This document shows, piece after piece, positions 8,213-17,425 of a DNA stretch of 36,479 nt. The stretch is taken from contig JAQXDG010000164.1 in assembly GCA_029251505.1 (NCBI GenBank), positions 1-36,479 of the forward strand, given 5' to 3'. Under the pieces are notes generated by a model. It saw only the letters and a list, made by a program, of their open reading frames with translations. It had not been told where the DNA came from and did not search any database. How positions within the stretch are numbered: position 1 is the stretch's first letter; each line of letters begins with the position of its first letter. This DNA is from Glaciecola sp. (lineage in GTDB: Bacteria > Pseudomonadota > Gammaproteobacteria > Enterobacterales > Alteromonadaceae). Made by a program: the position numbers and the translations under genes.

Positions 8213-10125
8213 AATCGATATTAATGATCAGTTCAGTCATTTGTTTATTCTTGATGAGCGCGTTAAGTCATGCGGATCCATTAATATTGTCCGGTAAAGT
8301 CTCATCATCCGCTAAACAAACGGTTGTTGCTCCGCGAGGTTCATCGTGGAATATTCAATTACAATGGATGGAAGAAGAAGGCAAAGTGGTGCAACAAGGT
8401 GATTTGGTTGTTGTCTTTGACGGTGCGACAGAACAAAGTCGCTTAGAACAAAGCAAAGAAACACTAGAGCGCTTATTGCTTGAATATAAGCAATTAGATA
8501 TGCGACTCCAACAAGAACTCATCGAAGCTCAAGGTCGATTTAGTGTAGCCAAAATGCAAGTCGCAAAAGCACAAATAGAAGTGTCAGTGAACAGCGATAC
8601 GCTGAGTGACTATCAAAAAGGGCAAAACCAAATGGTATTAGAACGCGCCCTGCTCGAACAAATTAAAGCCGAAGAAGCACTGAAAAAATCTGAAAAACAG
8701 CGCGCTTCAGGTTTGGAAAAGAAAAATATCGATATTTTAAAAGAACAAGATGATATTCAGTACTATGAAAATTTACTGACCAAACTTAATGTTATCGCCA
8801 GACATACCGGTCCCGTCACTTATGCCGACCATCCTTGGTACGGAACCAAAATGGCTTCAGGGATGAATGTGCAACCGAGCTGGACGATTTTAGATGTACA
8901 AGCAACCAGTGATTATCAAGTTGAGAGTTTTGTCCATGAAATTGACGCATTGCGTTTAGCACAAGGTAATCAAGTCACATTGCACTTTGATGCATTTCCT
9001 GAACAGAGCTTTTCAGGTACGGTGTCCTCAATTGGCACTCAAGCCGAGAATAAACCACAAATGAGTAATGCCACCTATTTCCCAGTCATTATTAAGTTTG
9101 ACACGTCACCCAAACGCACCTTATTTCCTGGTATGAGTGTGCGTATCGCCCAAAATGAACAACACGAACAACAAACACTGATTCTCCCCCCCAAGAAAAA
9201 GCAACATATGACGACACAAAACAATGCCTTATCGGTACCAGCTGAGCTCATGTCATTGCAAACCGTGACGATTGGACCACCCAGTATTCGACGTATGTGG
9301 CAATACAAAATTCAACGTTTAGTCGCCGAAAATAAAATCGTTAAAACCGGCGATATGCTCGTCAAATTTGATGGACAAGAATTACGTACTAGCATGTTAA
9401 CCCGTCAATCAGAACTCGACGCGGCAAGTAAACAGCTCGAAAAACTCATTTTAGAAGACACAGTAACACAAGAAAATCTGGAATTAGACCTAGCAGAAGC
9501 GTCAATGAATGAAGATAAAGCGCGGCGTAAAGTTGAAATTACCGTCTCATCACGCTCTGAAGTAGAGCGGCGTAAACAAGAAGCCGATTTTGTCATCATG
9601 CAAGCGCTTAAAGCACAAGCACAACAACGGTTTTATGAACATAAAACACGCCGCATTGTTAACCAACAAGTACAAGAAGCACGGATCATGAATTTACAAA
9701 CGCGTGTGGATGAGATCAAAGACAGTATTAACAAATTAACTATTACGAGCCCCAGTGACGGTATTGTTGTTTTTCGTGACAATGGCGATGGCGATAGATC
9801 CGCCGTAGGTGATACCGTTTTTATGGGTAATTCATTAATGGACGTCCTTTCATTAGACAATCTGGCAATAAAAATAGAAGTTGACGAATCAGATACTAAT
9901 AAAGTGAGAATTGGACAGGCTGTTGATGTTGTACTCAACGCGTATCCTGAACGTATATTTACCGGTAAAATCACCAGTAAAGGACAAGCATATCGCAATA
10001 AATCACAACGTAATCAAAAAGTCGTGTTCGATGCATGGGTGACACTGGATGATCTCGATCTGTCGATCATGCGCCCTGGGATGCAAGCCAACGTCAATTT
10101 ATCCGCATTATCAGGAGCGCTTTAA
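8209..10125 (+). CDS. Double-module periplasmic adaptor (two fused HlyD/MacA-like adaptor units)
   Basis: This 638-residue protein has a cleavable-type signal peptide (about 1-22, ending LSHA) and then two homologous adaptor units, roughly residues 26-330 and 340-638. Normal MacA-type adaptors have one unit of about 370 residues. Each unit shows a first lipoyl half (VVQQGDLVVVFDG in unit 1, IVKTGDMLVKFDG in unit 2), a long charged coiled-coil hairpin, a second lipoyl half, and a beta-barrel strand pair (HFDAFPEQSFSG and VLNAYPERIFTG). Such adaptors bridge an inner-membrane transporter to an outer-membrane TolC-like channel. The linker near residues 326-333 is Pro/Lys-rich and is encoded across a seven-C run. 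It overlaps the ATPase gene by four bases and the next gene by one (TAATG). The internal duplication is visible by eye; the function as an exporter adaptor is inferred from family and operon. Confidence 0.85.
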   Translation: MKSILMISSVICLFLMSALSHADPLILSGKVSSSAKQTVVAPRGSSWNIQLQWMEEEGKVVQQGDLVVVFDGATEQSRLEQSKETLERLLLEYKQLDMRLQQELIEAQGRFSVAKMQVAKAQIEVSVNSDTLSDYQKGQNQMVLERALLEQIKAEEALKKSEKQRASGLEKKNIDILKEQDDIQYYENLLTKLNVIARHTGPVTYADHPWYGTKMASGMNVQPSWTILDVQATSDYQVESFVHEIDALRLAQGNQVTLHFDAFPEQSFSGTVSSIGTQAENKPQMSNATYFPVIIKFDTSPKRTLFPGMSVRIAQNEQHEQQTLILPPKKKQHMTTQNNALSVPAELMSLQTVTIGPPSIRRMWQYKIQRLVAENKIVKTGDMLVKFDGQELRTSMLTRQSELDAASKQLEKLILEDTVTQENLELDLAEASMNEDKARRKVEITVSSRSEVERRKQEADFVIMQALKAQAQQRFYEHKTRRIVNQQVQEARIMNLQTRVDEIKDSINKLTITSPSDGIVVFRDNGDGDRSAVGDTVFMGNSLMDVLSLDNLAIKIEVDESDTNKVRIGQAVDVVLNAYPERIFTGKITSKGQAYRNKSQRNQKVVFDAWVTLDDLDLSIMRPGMQANVNLSALSGAL

Positions 10126-11339
10126 TGATTAATTTAAGACCACGTTCCGCCAAGTTACTTAGTGTTAGTGTATTCGTCTTGTTATTAATGGGTTGTGGAG
10201 ATGACAATCCAAGTACTGTTCCAACCTATGAAGTCAACACTCAACGTTTTTCTATTGAAATCAATGCGAATGGCGAAATTGAAGCTGCCGAATCGCAGAA
10301 GATTATCGCTCCAGGAAGACGTCCTATGATGCTAGCTTGGTTGGCAGAAGAAAACACTCACGTCAACGAAGGTGATGTCATCGCTAGGTTTGATGCGGAG
10401 CGAATCACTCGTGACAAAAATGAAGAAGAATTTGCGGTACGTAAGCTGCAACAAGACATCATTAATTCTCAGGCGTCACAAACTCAAGAAAAACAAGATA
10501 TCAAATCTGAACAAAACTTTATTGAAGAAGAGTTTGCATTTGTGGATCGGTTTGCAATTGACGATTTACGGATTTATAGCCAATTAGATATTATCGACAC
10601 CTTACAAAATCGTGATTTTTTAGAAGCCAAAGATTCATTTTTAGCTTGGAAAGAAACCAGTGTGTTAGAACAACATGATTCGGCTATGTCGGTGTTAGAT
10701 ATTAAAAAACAAGGACACCAAAGTAAGTTACAACAATACCTCAGTGCGTTAAAACAATTAGAAGTCACGGCACCCTACTCTGGATTACTGGTGTACGTCA
10801 AAGACCGCAGAGGCGAAAAACCATCCGTCGGTAATACCGTCTTTCCTGGTAGTCCGATTGCGGAAATTCCCAACTTAGAAAATTTGCAAGCGCGTTTATA
10901 TGTTTTAGCCGATGATGCGATTGATTTAGCCAACGGACAAGGTGTCGATATTCAACTAGATGCGTTTCCCAACAAAACCTTTTCGGGTGAATTATCCTCA
11001 GTCGCGGCCTTCCCTAGAGAAATTAAACGCGGTAACCCCATTAAATATTATGAGCTCACTGCCTCCATAAATGATCAAGACACGACCATTTTAAAACCCG
11101 GTAGAAAGCTATCCGCCACTATTCGTGTTACACAGCCAATGGATACGATTGCAGTGCCCTTACAGAGCATTATTTATGAACAAGAACAGAGCTTTGTATA
11201 TTTACAAACCGGTAACGAGTTTAGAAAACAGCCTGTGACAACCGGCCGAAAAAACTTATATTTTATCGAGATCACCTCTGGATTAACGGTAAATGATGCC
11301 ATTGCTCTGAGTGCTGTGACAATCGGAGCCATACAATGA
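10125..11339 (+). CDS. Lipoprotein periplasmic adaptor subunit (HlyD/MacA-like)
   Basis: A 404-residue adaptor with a lipoprotein signal: the lipobox ends LLLMGC, predicting acylation of Cys24, followed by Gly-Asp-Asp. Asp at +3 rather than +2 leaves inner- or outer-membrane sorting uncertain. The mature part shows the lipoyl half HVNEGDVIARFDAE, a helical region, the second lipoyl half TAPYSGLLVYV, the beta-barrel pair QLDAFPNKTFSGELSS, and a C-terminal membrane-proximal domain. The DAFP-x4-FSG motif is shared with both units of the preceding protein, so the operon holds three related adaptor modules. The start has an excellent AGGAG seven bases upstream and overlaps the previous stop by one base; its own stop overlaps the permease start by four bases. 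Confidence 0.88.
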   Translation: MINLRPRSAKLLSVSVFVLLLMGCGDDNPSTVPTYEVNTQRFSIEINANGEIEAAESQKIIAPGRRPMMLAWLAEENTHVNEGDVIARFDAERITRDKNEEEFAVRKLQQDIINSQASQTQEKQDIKSEQNFIEEEFAFVDRFAIDDLRIYSQLDIIDTLQNRDFLEAKDSFLAWKETSVLEQHDSAMSVLDIKKQGHQSKLQQYLSALKQLEVTAPYSGLLVYVKDRRGEKPSVGNTVFPGSPIAEIPNLENLQARLYVLADDAIDLANGQGVDIQLDAFPNKTFSGELSSVAAFPREIKRGNPIKYYELTASINDQDTTILKPGRKLSATIRVTQPMDTIAVPLQSIIYEQEQSFVYLQTGNEFRKQPVTTGRKNLYFIEITSGLTVNDAIALSAVTIGAIQ

Positions 11340-12595
11340 AAACGACCTTACCTAGACAACAATTCTCCGTATTAATTAACGATGCACTGTATGAGTTGTC
11401 AGCACAAAAATTACGGACATTTTTAACCTTATTAGGCATGATATTTGGTGTCGGTGCGGTCATAGCGATGCTTAATATTGGTGAAGGTGCGGAGCGTGAA
11501 GCCCTCAAACTCATCGATTCTATGGGCGTCAATAATATCATTATTAATCAACGTGACTATAATGATGGTGAATTAAGTGAGATCCGAGAAGACTCTCTCG
11601 GTCTGACCATGGGAGATGTCGCGGCAGCAACGAATACGCTGCCATTTGTTGACGATTACAGTGCAACCAAAATCGTCAAAACCTTCGATATCTATTCTGA
11701 TTTAGCTAAGTCTGATGCACAGGTATTAGGGGTGTCACAACGCTATTTCACCCATTCTAACTTGACCTTGTCACAAGGGCGTTTTTTAGTTCCTGAAGAT
11801 GATGGTGCGTTAGCACAAGTCGCTGTGCTTGGCGCTGATACGGCGAGAGAATTATTTCCTGATAAAACTGATATCGTTGGTCAATTGGTTAAGGTCAATC
11901 ACGTTTGGTTAAGCGTCGTTGGTGTACTAACCGCTCCGGCGGGCAATAAAGATGAATTTCAAGGCGTAAAGATTGGCGGGGACAGGTATCGTATTTTTGT
12001 CCCATTATCCACATCATTGAAGAAGTTTTCGCACAACGTATTGGCGAGCGAACTCGATAGTATTAAATTAAAAATATCGGAATCGCAAAATCCGGTTGTA
12101 GCAGCCAAAGCTGTTACGCATTTAATGCAAATGCGCCATAATAATATTCAAGACTATGACATTGTCATCCCTGCTGAATTACTAGCCCAACAAAAGCAAA
12201 CACAACAAATATTTAATATTGTCATGGCTTGTGTCGCCGGTATTTCACTCTTAGTTGGGGGGATAGGGATCATGAATATCATGTTGGCGAATGTCATGGA
12301 ACGTACCACTGAAATTGGACTCCTTCGCGCTGTAGGCGCAACGCAACAAGATATTCGCTTACAGTTTTTGGCTGAGAGTTTTACAATATCCGTGCTAGGG
12401 GGGTTACTGGGTGTTGTGTTTGGTTTGGTGTTATCTGAAATTATCGGTTTTTACAGCGGCTGGGCAGTCAGTTGGTCATTATTGGCAATTGTGTTATCAC
12501 TCGGAATTTGTCTAGTGGTTGGGGTAGGTTTTGGGGTATTTCCCGCTATTAAAGCCTCCAAACTGAATCCTATTGAGGCGTTACATAGCGATTAA
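11336..12595 (+). CDS. MacB-type ABC transporter permease
   Basis: A 419-residue permease with the MacB architecture minus the ATPase domain. One transmembrane helix lies near the N terminus (about 28-50, LGMIFGVGAVIAML), then a large periplasmic domain, then three helices in the C-terminal FtsX-type domain (about 280-410) with the conserved GGIGIMNIMLANVMERTTEIGLLRAVGA block. MacB-like transporters do not move substrate across the inner membrane; they use ATP to push periplasmic substrates through the adaptor and TolC. GGAG seven bases before the ATG supports the start. It ends the operon 34 bases from the convergent mscS gene. No TolC-like gene and no obvious cargo peptide gene lies in the operon, so the substrate (macrolide, peptide, lipid or other) is unknown. 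Confidence 0.92.
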   Translation: MKTTLPRQQFSVLINDALYELSAQKLRTFLTLLGMIFGVGAVIAMLNIGEGAEREALKLIDSMGVNNIIINQRDYNDGELSEIREDSLGLTMGDVAAATNTLPFVDDYSATKIVKTFDIYSDLAKSDAQVLGVSQRYFTHSNLTLSQGRFLVPEDDGALAQVAVLGADTARELFPDKTDIVGQLVKVNHVWLSVVGVLTAPAGNKDEFQGVKIGGDRYRIFVPLSTSLKKFSHNVLASELDSIKLKISESQNPVVAAKAVTHLMQMRHNNIQDYDIVIPAELLAQQKQTQQIFNIVMACVAGISLLVGGIGIMNIMLANVMERTTEIGLLRAVGATQQDIRLQFLAESFTISVLGGLLGVVFGLVLSEIIGFYSGWAVSWSLLAIVLSLGICLVVGVGFGVFPAIKASKLNPIEALHSD

Positions 12596-12629
12596 TGGAA
12601 CAGTTAAAAACGATTAAACAGCTCATATA

Positions 12630-13511
12630 CTAATGCTCTGCATAGATGGTCGATGTAATAGGCACTAAAGCCGGTGCCTGTTCAAACCAATGTAAAAATA
12701 TATCTGCTGTGATTTTTTGTTGTATGTGATGTTTTTGTTCTGCAGGACAAAACAAACTGACACAAATTTCGTATTTGCCATAAATATTGGTTTCTACTGA
12801 AATATCCGGTTCAATATCAATAAATTCAGTGTCTAACTGACGTTCAATAACCCCTTTATAGCGCTCAGCCACGTCACGGAAATCCTCACAATGATGGCGC
12901 GCCCGGTCAAGTAACTGGGGAACTATTTGATACGGGTTGGAGTGAGGCTCTAACGTCACTTTAAATTGATGTATTGCATAACGCTTAAGAAAATTTAGAT
13001 TCGTCACCGTACGAGTAACAATTAAGCTATTGGGAATATATAAATGCTTGCCAGTATAATCCATGGACTGGTCATCGATTTCTAAGACGGTGACTTTAGC
13101 CCAATCTAACTCGACGACTTCGCCACTGACATTATTTAGCTGTACCCAATCACCAACTCGAAAAGGGCGAGCAGAAATCGCATACAAATACCCTAAGAAG
13201 CACTGAATAAACTCACGTGTCGCCAACACAATCGCAACCATAAAAGCAGCAATCGAAAATGCAAGATTTTGCAATTCACCAGACCACAACGATATAAACA
13301 ACAACAACACTGCGAGATTGATTATGTTTTTAAATGAATTTACCGCAATACGTTTATTGGCCCCACGCTGATAGCGACGACGCAATAATCGCACCACAGT
13401 TTGTTTCATTAATACAAAACATCCCAACAATAATATGCTTGAGAGAAATTTATACTCATTAACAAACAACATCATTTGTGCAATCGGGATTGATGCCCAG
13501 AATTCCTGCAT
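12630..13511 (-). CDS. MscS-family mechanosensitive channel
   Basis: A 293-residue member of the small-conductance mechanosensitive channel family. Hydrophobic segments at about residues 17-35, 60-78 and 82-105 form the membrane part, followed by the beta-domain start PFRVGDWVQLNNVSGEVVELDW and the family's IPNSLIVTRTVTNLN, the very segment missing from the broken mscS gene at 4204-5176. The C-terminal alpha/beta domain runs to the end. Such channels open under membrane tension in hypo-osmotic shock. It is not close in sequence to the broken copy, so it is a separate paralogue. The ATG start has a weak Shine-Dalgarno sequence. It is followed by the convergent ABC permease and preceded by dcd on the same strand, with a 73-base gap. 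Confidence 0.88.
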   Translation of the reverse strand: MQEFWASIPIAQMMLFVNEYKFLSSILLLGCFVLMKQTVVRLLRRRYQRGANKRIAVNSFKNIINLAVLLLFISLWSGELQNLAFSIAAFMVAIVLATREFIQCFLGYLYAISARPFRVGDWVQLNNVSGEVVELDWAKVTVLEIDDQSMDYTGKHLYIPNSLIVTRTVTNLNFLKRYAIHQFKVTLEPHSNPYQIVPQLLDRARHHCEDFRDVAERYKGVIERQLDTEFIDIEPDISVETNIYGKYEICVSLFCPAEQKHHIQQKITADIFLHWFEQAPALVPITSTIYAEH

Positions 13512-13584
13512 ACGACTAAATACACTCTACAATAACAATTATTGCCAATTCTAACTTAAAAGTGCCACATGAGCATTAATTACG

Positions 13585-14190
13585 TTACTGCTGATCGTCT
13601 GAACCATTATTATCGTGATTAATACGACTCGCAATCGCACCATCTTGTCCTTTGTATTTGGCATCAACACGTGAATTATAAGGTTTGTCAGCATGATCAG
13701 ATAAGACTTCAAAACTCAGTGCCCCAATCTTCATTTTGGGACGTAACGCCAGGGGTAATTTACCCGAATTATAGAACTCCAAAACAATGTTACCTGACCA
13801 ACCTGGGTCGATACGATGCGCAGTCACATGCACCATTAAACCTAAGCGAGCCAAGGATGAACGACCATCAAGCCAACCCACAATATTTGCCGGCAACGTC
13901 ACCGATTCATAGGTAATCGCAAGAGCCAGTTCGCCTGGGTGCAAAAAAAATGCTTTATCATCCGCGATACTAATTTCATCACTCATCACCAAATCAAGTT
14001 GCGCTTGCACGTCGGACTTTTCACCTGATAAATCGATATAAGGTGCGGCATGAGCCTGAAAAATACGAAACTTATTGCCAAGCCGCATATCCACAGTCAG
14101 CCCACTGATCTGATCATAATCAGGTTGTGGGGTAATCGCGATCTCACCTCGTTGTAACGAGGCATAAATATCTTTATCGCATAAGCGCAT
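13585..14190 (-). CDS. dcd: dCTP deaminase
   Basis: Dcd deaminates dCTP to dUTP, the main route to dUMP for thymidylate synthesis in enteric-type bacteria. The protein begins MRLCDKDI like its homologues and carries the nearly invariant block [20 protein letters not shown], including the catalytic Glu region further on at [17 protein letters not shown]. Length from this start is 201 residues, slightly longer than E. coli Dcd (193) because of a polar tail. An upstream ATG at 14226 would add 12 residues, but it overlaps a promoter-like -10 element and family alignment supports 14190. In many relatives udk or mrp lies between dcd and metG; here only about 160 bases separate them. Confidence 0.95.
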   Translation of the reverse strand: MRLCDKDIYASLQRGEIAITPQPDYDQISGLTVDMRLGNKFRIFQAHAAPYIDLSGEKSDVQAQLDLVMSDEISIADDKAFFLHPGELALAITYESVTLPANIVGWLDGRSSLARLGLMVHVTAHRIDPGWSGNIVLEFYNSGKLPLALRPKMKIGALSFEVLSDHADKPYNSRVDAKYKGQDGAIASRINHDNNGSDDQQ

Positions 14191-14224
14191 GGGGAATCTC
14201 AAATTAGTTGTATTGTCTGGTAGC

Positions 14225-14253
14225 ATTATCTATCTACTGAACAGACAACGCAA
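14225..14253 (-). promoter_or_regulatory. Candidate promoter of dcd
   Basis: On the minus strand TTGCGT (14253-14248) and GATAAT (14230-14225) are 17 bases apart. The -10 matches consensus at five of six positions. A transcript from here would start near 14218, downstream of the ATG at 14226, which supports the shorter Dcd start. Confidence 0.4.
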
Positions 14254-14312
14254 ATATTTATGCAATAAATCATGAGTTTATGAGTGCAAAAAATGCTGTT
14301 TTACGCTACCAT

Positions 14313-14339
14313 TTGACAACTTTTTTTCTACAGTAATTT
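14313..14339 (+). promoter_or_regulatory. Candidate promoter of metG
   Basis: A perfect -35 TTGACA (14313-14318) is followed after 15 bases by a poor -10, TAATTT (14334-14339). If used, transcription would begin only a few bases before the metG ATG. The weak -10 keeps confidence low. Confidence 0.3.
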
Positions 14340-14351
14340 GCATTTTTGATT

Positions 14352-16427
14352 ATGGCTCAAGCACCTCGTAAGATCTTAGTAACCAGCGCCCTTCCCTATG
14401 CTAATGGTTCAATCCATTTAGGTCATCTTTTGGAACATATCCAAACTAACATTTGGACGCGTTTTCAAAAAATGCGTGGCCACACCTGTTACAGTGTCTG
14501 TGCTGATGATGCACACGGAACGCCGGTGATGCTAAAAGCTCAAGAACTGGGGATCACGCCGGAAGAAATGGTTGATCGCACGCGTGCTGAACATCATCAA
14601 GATTTACTTGATTTTGATATTGATTATGATAATTACTATGTAACACATTCTCCGGAAAACAAACTATTATCCGAGACCATTTACAACCGATTACATGCAG
14701 CAGGTTATATCTCCACTAAGATCATTAACCAATTATATGATCCTGAAAAAGGCATGTTTTTGCCAGACCGCTTTATTAAAGGCGACTGTCCTAAATGTGG
14801 CGCAGAAGACCAAAATGGCGATAGCTGCGATGTATGCTCCGCGACTTACGCCACCACAGAGGTACTTAATCCTCGCTCGGTCGTATCAGGTGCAACACCT
14901 ATATTAAAAGACTCTGAGCATTACTTCTTTGACCTACCTAAATTCTCCGATATGTTACAAACTTGGATTAAATCGGGTACTGTGCAAGCTGAGATGGCCA
15001 ACAAACTACAAGAATGGTTTGAGCAAGGTTTACAGCAGTGGGATATCTCCCGTGATCCGCCCTACTTTGGCTTTGAGATCCCAAATGCCCCAGGTAAATA
15101 TTTTTATGTGTGGGTCGATGCGCCGGTTGGCTACATGGCGAGTTTTTTGAATTTTTGCGAAAAAAATAACGTTAGCTTTGATGAATATTGGAATGCAGAT
15201 TCTGACGCTGAGTTATATCATTTCATCGGTAAAGACATTACGTATTTCCATTGCCTGTTTTGGCCTGCTATGCTTGAAGGCGCCGGATATCGTAAACCAA
15301 CGGGTGTTAACATCCATGGTTTTGTTACCGTTAATGGTGCCAAAATGTCTAAATCAAAAGGCACATTCATCAAAGCACGCACCTATTTAGACCATTTAAA
15401 CCCTGAGTATTTGCGTTATTACTTTGCGTCTAAACTCAATGATAGTGTGACAGACATTGACTTAAACTTTGAAGATTTTACGCAAAAAGTCAACTCAGAT
15501 TTAGTCGGTAAAGTAGTGAATATCGCGAGCCGTTGTGCCAGCTTTATTACCAAGAAATTTGACGGCAAATTGTCTGACAACATTCTCGACCCAGCCTTGC
15601 TCAATGAGTTTAGTGCCGCTAGTGACAGTATTGCGCAGCATTTTGAATCGCGTCAGTATCATCATGCGATCCGTGAGATCATGGCATTAGCAGACAAAGC
15701 AAACCAATTTATCGATACCCAAGCGCCGTGGGTAACGATCAAAGATCCCCAATTGCAGCAACAAACTCACGATGTGTGTTCGATGGGTATTCATATGTTC
15801 CGTGTATTAAGCATTTACCTCAGTCCTGTTTTACCCGACCTATCGTTAAAAGCGCAAGAGTTTTTGAATGATAGCTTTGTGTGGGGGTCAGCCCAAACTA
15901 CCCTCACCGGTCATAGCATTAATAAATTCAAGGCCATGTTACAACGTGTTGATAGCGATAAAGTGGCAGCAATGGTGGATGCATCAAAAGACCACTTAGC
16001 GGTAACGGAAGATGCCAGCAAAAAAGTCAAAGCGACAAAGAAAACTGAAAAATCAGCCAAACCGTCTAATCAATCTGATAACGATGATGAGATTGCGCCG
16101 ATGATCCAATTTGATGATTTTGCGAAGGTCGATTTGCGCATTGCTAAAATTGTCAGTGCTGATCATGTTGAAGGTGCTGATAAGTTATTGTGTTTACAAT
16201 TAGATATCGGTGCCGAGACCACTCGTCAAGTATTTGCAGGGATCAAGTCGGCTTATGCACCCGAAGATCTGGCCGGTAAGTTAACCGTGATGGTCGCGAA
16301 TCTAGCGCCGCGTAAAATGCGATTTGGCATGTCTGAAGGCATGGTTTTAGCCGCTGGACCAGGTGGTGATGAACTCTACATATTAGAGCCTCATGCGGGT
16401 GCACAACCCGGCATGCGCGTTAAATAA
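14352..16427 (+). CDS. metG: Methionyl-tRNA synthetase
   Basis: MetG charges tRNA-Met and initiator tRNA. The class I signatures are HLGH (in [10 protein letters not shown]) and KMSKS (in [10 protein letters not shown]). The connective domain carries a CxxC-x9-CxxC zinc knuckle ([17 protein letters not shown]). After a Lys-rich linker near residues 555-580, the C-terminal tRNA-binding/dimerisation domain begins at [14 protein letters not shown] and runs to the end. Length is 691 residues from ATG 14352, comparable to E. coli (677). A TTG six bases upstream is in frame but not supported by homology. No recognisable Shine-Dalgarno sequence precedes either start. Intact, full-length gene. Confidence 0.97.
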   Translation: MAQAPRKILVTSALPYANGSIHLGHLLEHIQTNIWTRFQKMRGHTCYSVCADDAHGTPVMLKAQELGITPEEMVDRTRAEHHQDLLDFDIDYDNYYVTHSPENKLLSETIYNRLHAAGYISTKIINQLYDPEKGMFLPDRFIKGDCPKCGAEDQNGDSCDVCSATYATTEVLNPRSVVSGATPILKDSEHYFFDLPKFSDMLQTWIKSGTVQAEMANKLQEWFEQGLQQWDISRDPPYFGFEIPNAPGKYFYVWVDAPVGYMASFLNFCEKNNVSFDEYWNADSDAELYHFIGKDITYFHCLFWPAMLEGAGYRKPTGVNIHGFVTVNGAKMSKSKGTFIKARTYLDHLNPEYLRYYFASKLNDSVTDIDLNFEDFTQKVNSDLVGKVVNIASRCASFITKKFDGKLSDNILDPALLNEFSAASDSIAQHFESRQYHHAIREIMALADKANQFIDTQAPWVTIKDPQLQQQTHDVCSMGIHMFRVLSIYLSPVLPDLSLKAQEFLNDSFVWGSAQTTLTGHSINKFKAMLQRVDSDKVAAMVDASKDHLAVTEDASKKVKATKKTEKSAKPSNQSDNDDEIAPMIQFDDFAKVDLRIAKIVSADHVEGADKLLCLQLDIGAETTRQVFAGIKSAYAPEDLAGKLTVMVANLAPRKMRFGMSEGMVLAAGPGGDELYILEPHAGAQPGMRVK

Positions 16428-16439
16428 ACTCGTTTGGTT

Positions 16440-17300
16440 TTAATCTTGCGCGGGTTGTTTTGTATCAACCCGCATGCTTGCTTGAGCCGATTGCAAACGC
16501 GGTTTATATCGAGCAAATTTGGGTTTAATTAGCGTCAGTGGCATTTCAGATTTTTGTGCCACCATAAAATACATACTATTGAAGGGTGAAAAACGGCCCA
16601 TATGCTGATCTTGGCGTATTCTTGAACGTGGCGACGAATACTGTTGTGAAACTGTTTCACTTGACTGTTTTGACCATTTAGCCCCACCTTGACTCTGACT
16701 AAACATATTCCCTTGACCAAAAAAGCGCTGTACTTTCACGGTAAACCCCAACACATGTAACCACTCTTTTACTCGATAGTGGCTAAAAAAACGCGCTTCG
16801 TGTAACGAATGGCCGCGGTAAAAAGGTAAATGATTAATCAGTCCGCTCGGACTAAATGGATTAAATCCCGTTAATATCAAATGTCCATCACTGCGCACCA
16901 CTCGTTCGATTTCACGTAAAAGTTGATGAGGATCATGCGTAAAATCTAATCCGTTACACAAACACACTGCATCAATACTCCCTTTTGCAAAGGGCAATTC
17001 AGTCAGCTGTGCATAAATATTTTGATGCGTCGGATCGGGTAACGGGCATAATGTTTCCGTCAACTCATCTAATTGATGCTGATTGACATGCATATTGATC
17101 GTTTTGCGCAAGCGATTTTCTTGAGCCTGCCAACACATACTCAATTCTCCGATATTTAGCTGCACATCACCATAAATCGTGTCGCAATGCTCACTCATCA
17201 ACTGATTAATCTTATTCAACAAATCCTTATGATTTGCGATGATATGCCAATCTTCAGGATAGCGAATCGGGTTAGGTGTGAAAGCATGCCCAACAAACAT
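16440..17300 (-). CDS. YafS-like SAM-dependent methyltransferase domain protein
   Basis: A 286-residue protein of the class I methyltransferase fold similar to YafS, which is commonly encoded divergently from gloB, as here. Recognisable parts are LPFAKGSIDAVCLCNGLDFTHDP (the acidic loop and strand 4 region), LLREIERVVRSDGHLILTGFNPFSPSGL (post-motif), and a later hydrophobic core. The glycine-rich SAM motif I is degenerate (around QLNIGELS), which seems usual for this family. The C-terminal 60 residues are basic and low in conservation. The start is well supported: AGGA lies eight bases before the ATG. The function of YafS-like proteins is not established as far as I know. A 14-base tandem repeat lies just upstream. 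Confidence 0.75.
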   Translation of the reverse strand: MFVGHAFTPNPIRYPEDWHIIANHKDLLNKINQLMSEHCDTIYGDVQLNIGELSMCWQAQENRLRKTINMHVNQHQLDELTETLCPLPDPTHQNIYAQLTELPFAKGSIDAVCLCNGLDFTHDPHQLLREIERVVRSDGHLILTGFNPFSPSGLINHLPFYRGHSLHEARFFSHYRVKEWLHVLGFTVKVQRFFGQGNMFSQSQGGAKWSKQSSETVSQQYSSPRSRIRQDQHMGRFSPFNSMYFMVAQKSEMPLTLIKPKFARYKPRLQSAQASMRVDTKQPAQD

Positions 17301-17316
17301 GATATAAGTCCTATTG

Positions 17317-17357
17317 TTAAAGCGATTGAGTTAAAGCGACTGAGTTAAACGACTATG
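17317..17357. repeat. 14-bp tandem direct repeat, about three copies
   Basis: Units TTAAAGCGATTGAG (17317-17330) and TTAAAGCGACTGAG (17331-17344) differ at one base, followed by a degenerate third copy TTAAACGACTATG. The repeat sits in the intergenic region between the divergent methyltransferase and gloB genes. It may be replication slippage or a set of regulator sites. Confidence 0.75.
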
Positions 17358-17425
17358 CAATTGATAATCTATCACGTAATATTCTAACTCGTGAAACTTT
17401 TTATTCTAATAGTGAAGGCAACATA

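Noticed and set aside
14191-14226. Dcd start at ATG 14226
   Set aside because: The extra 12 residues are absent from homologues and the codon overlaps the likely -10 element.
16450-16473. Strong 8-bp hairpin GCGGGTTG/CAACCCGC between metG and the methyltransferase gene
   Set aside because: It lies inside the coding end of the methyltransferase and has no T-run on either strand, so I do not call it a terminator.
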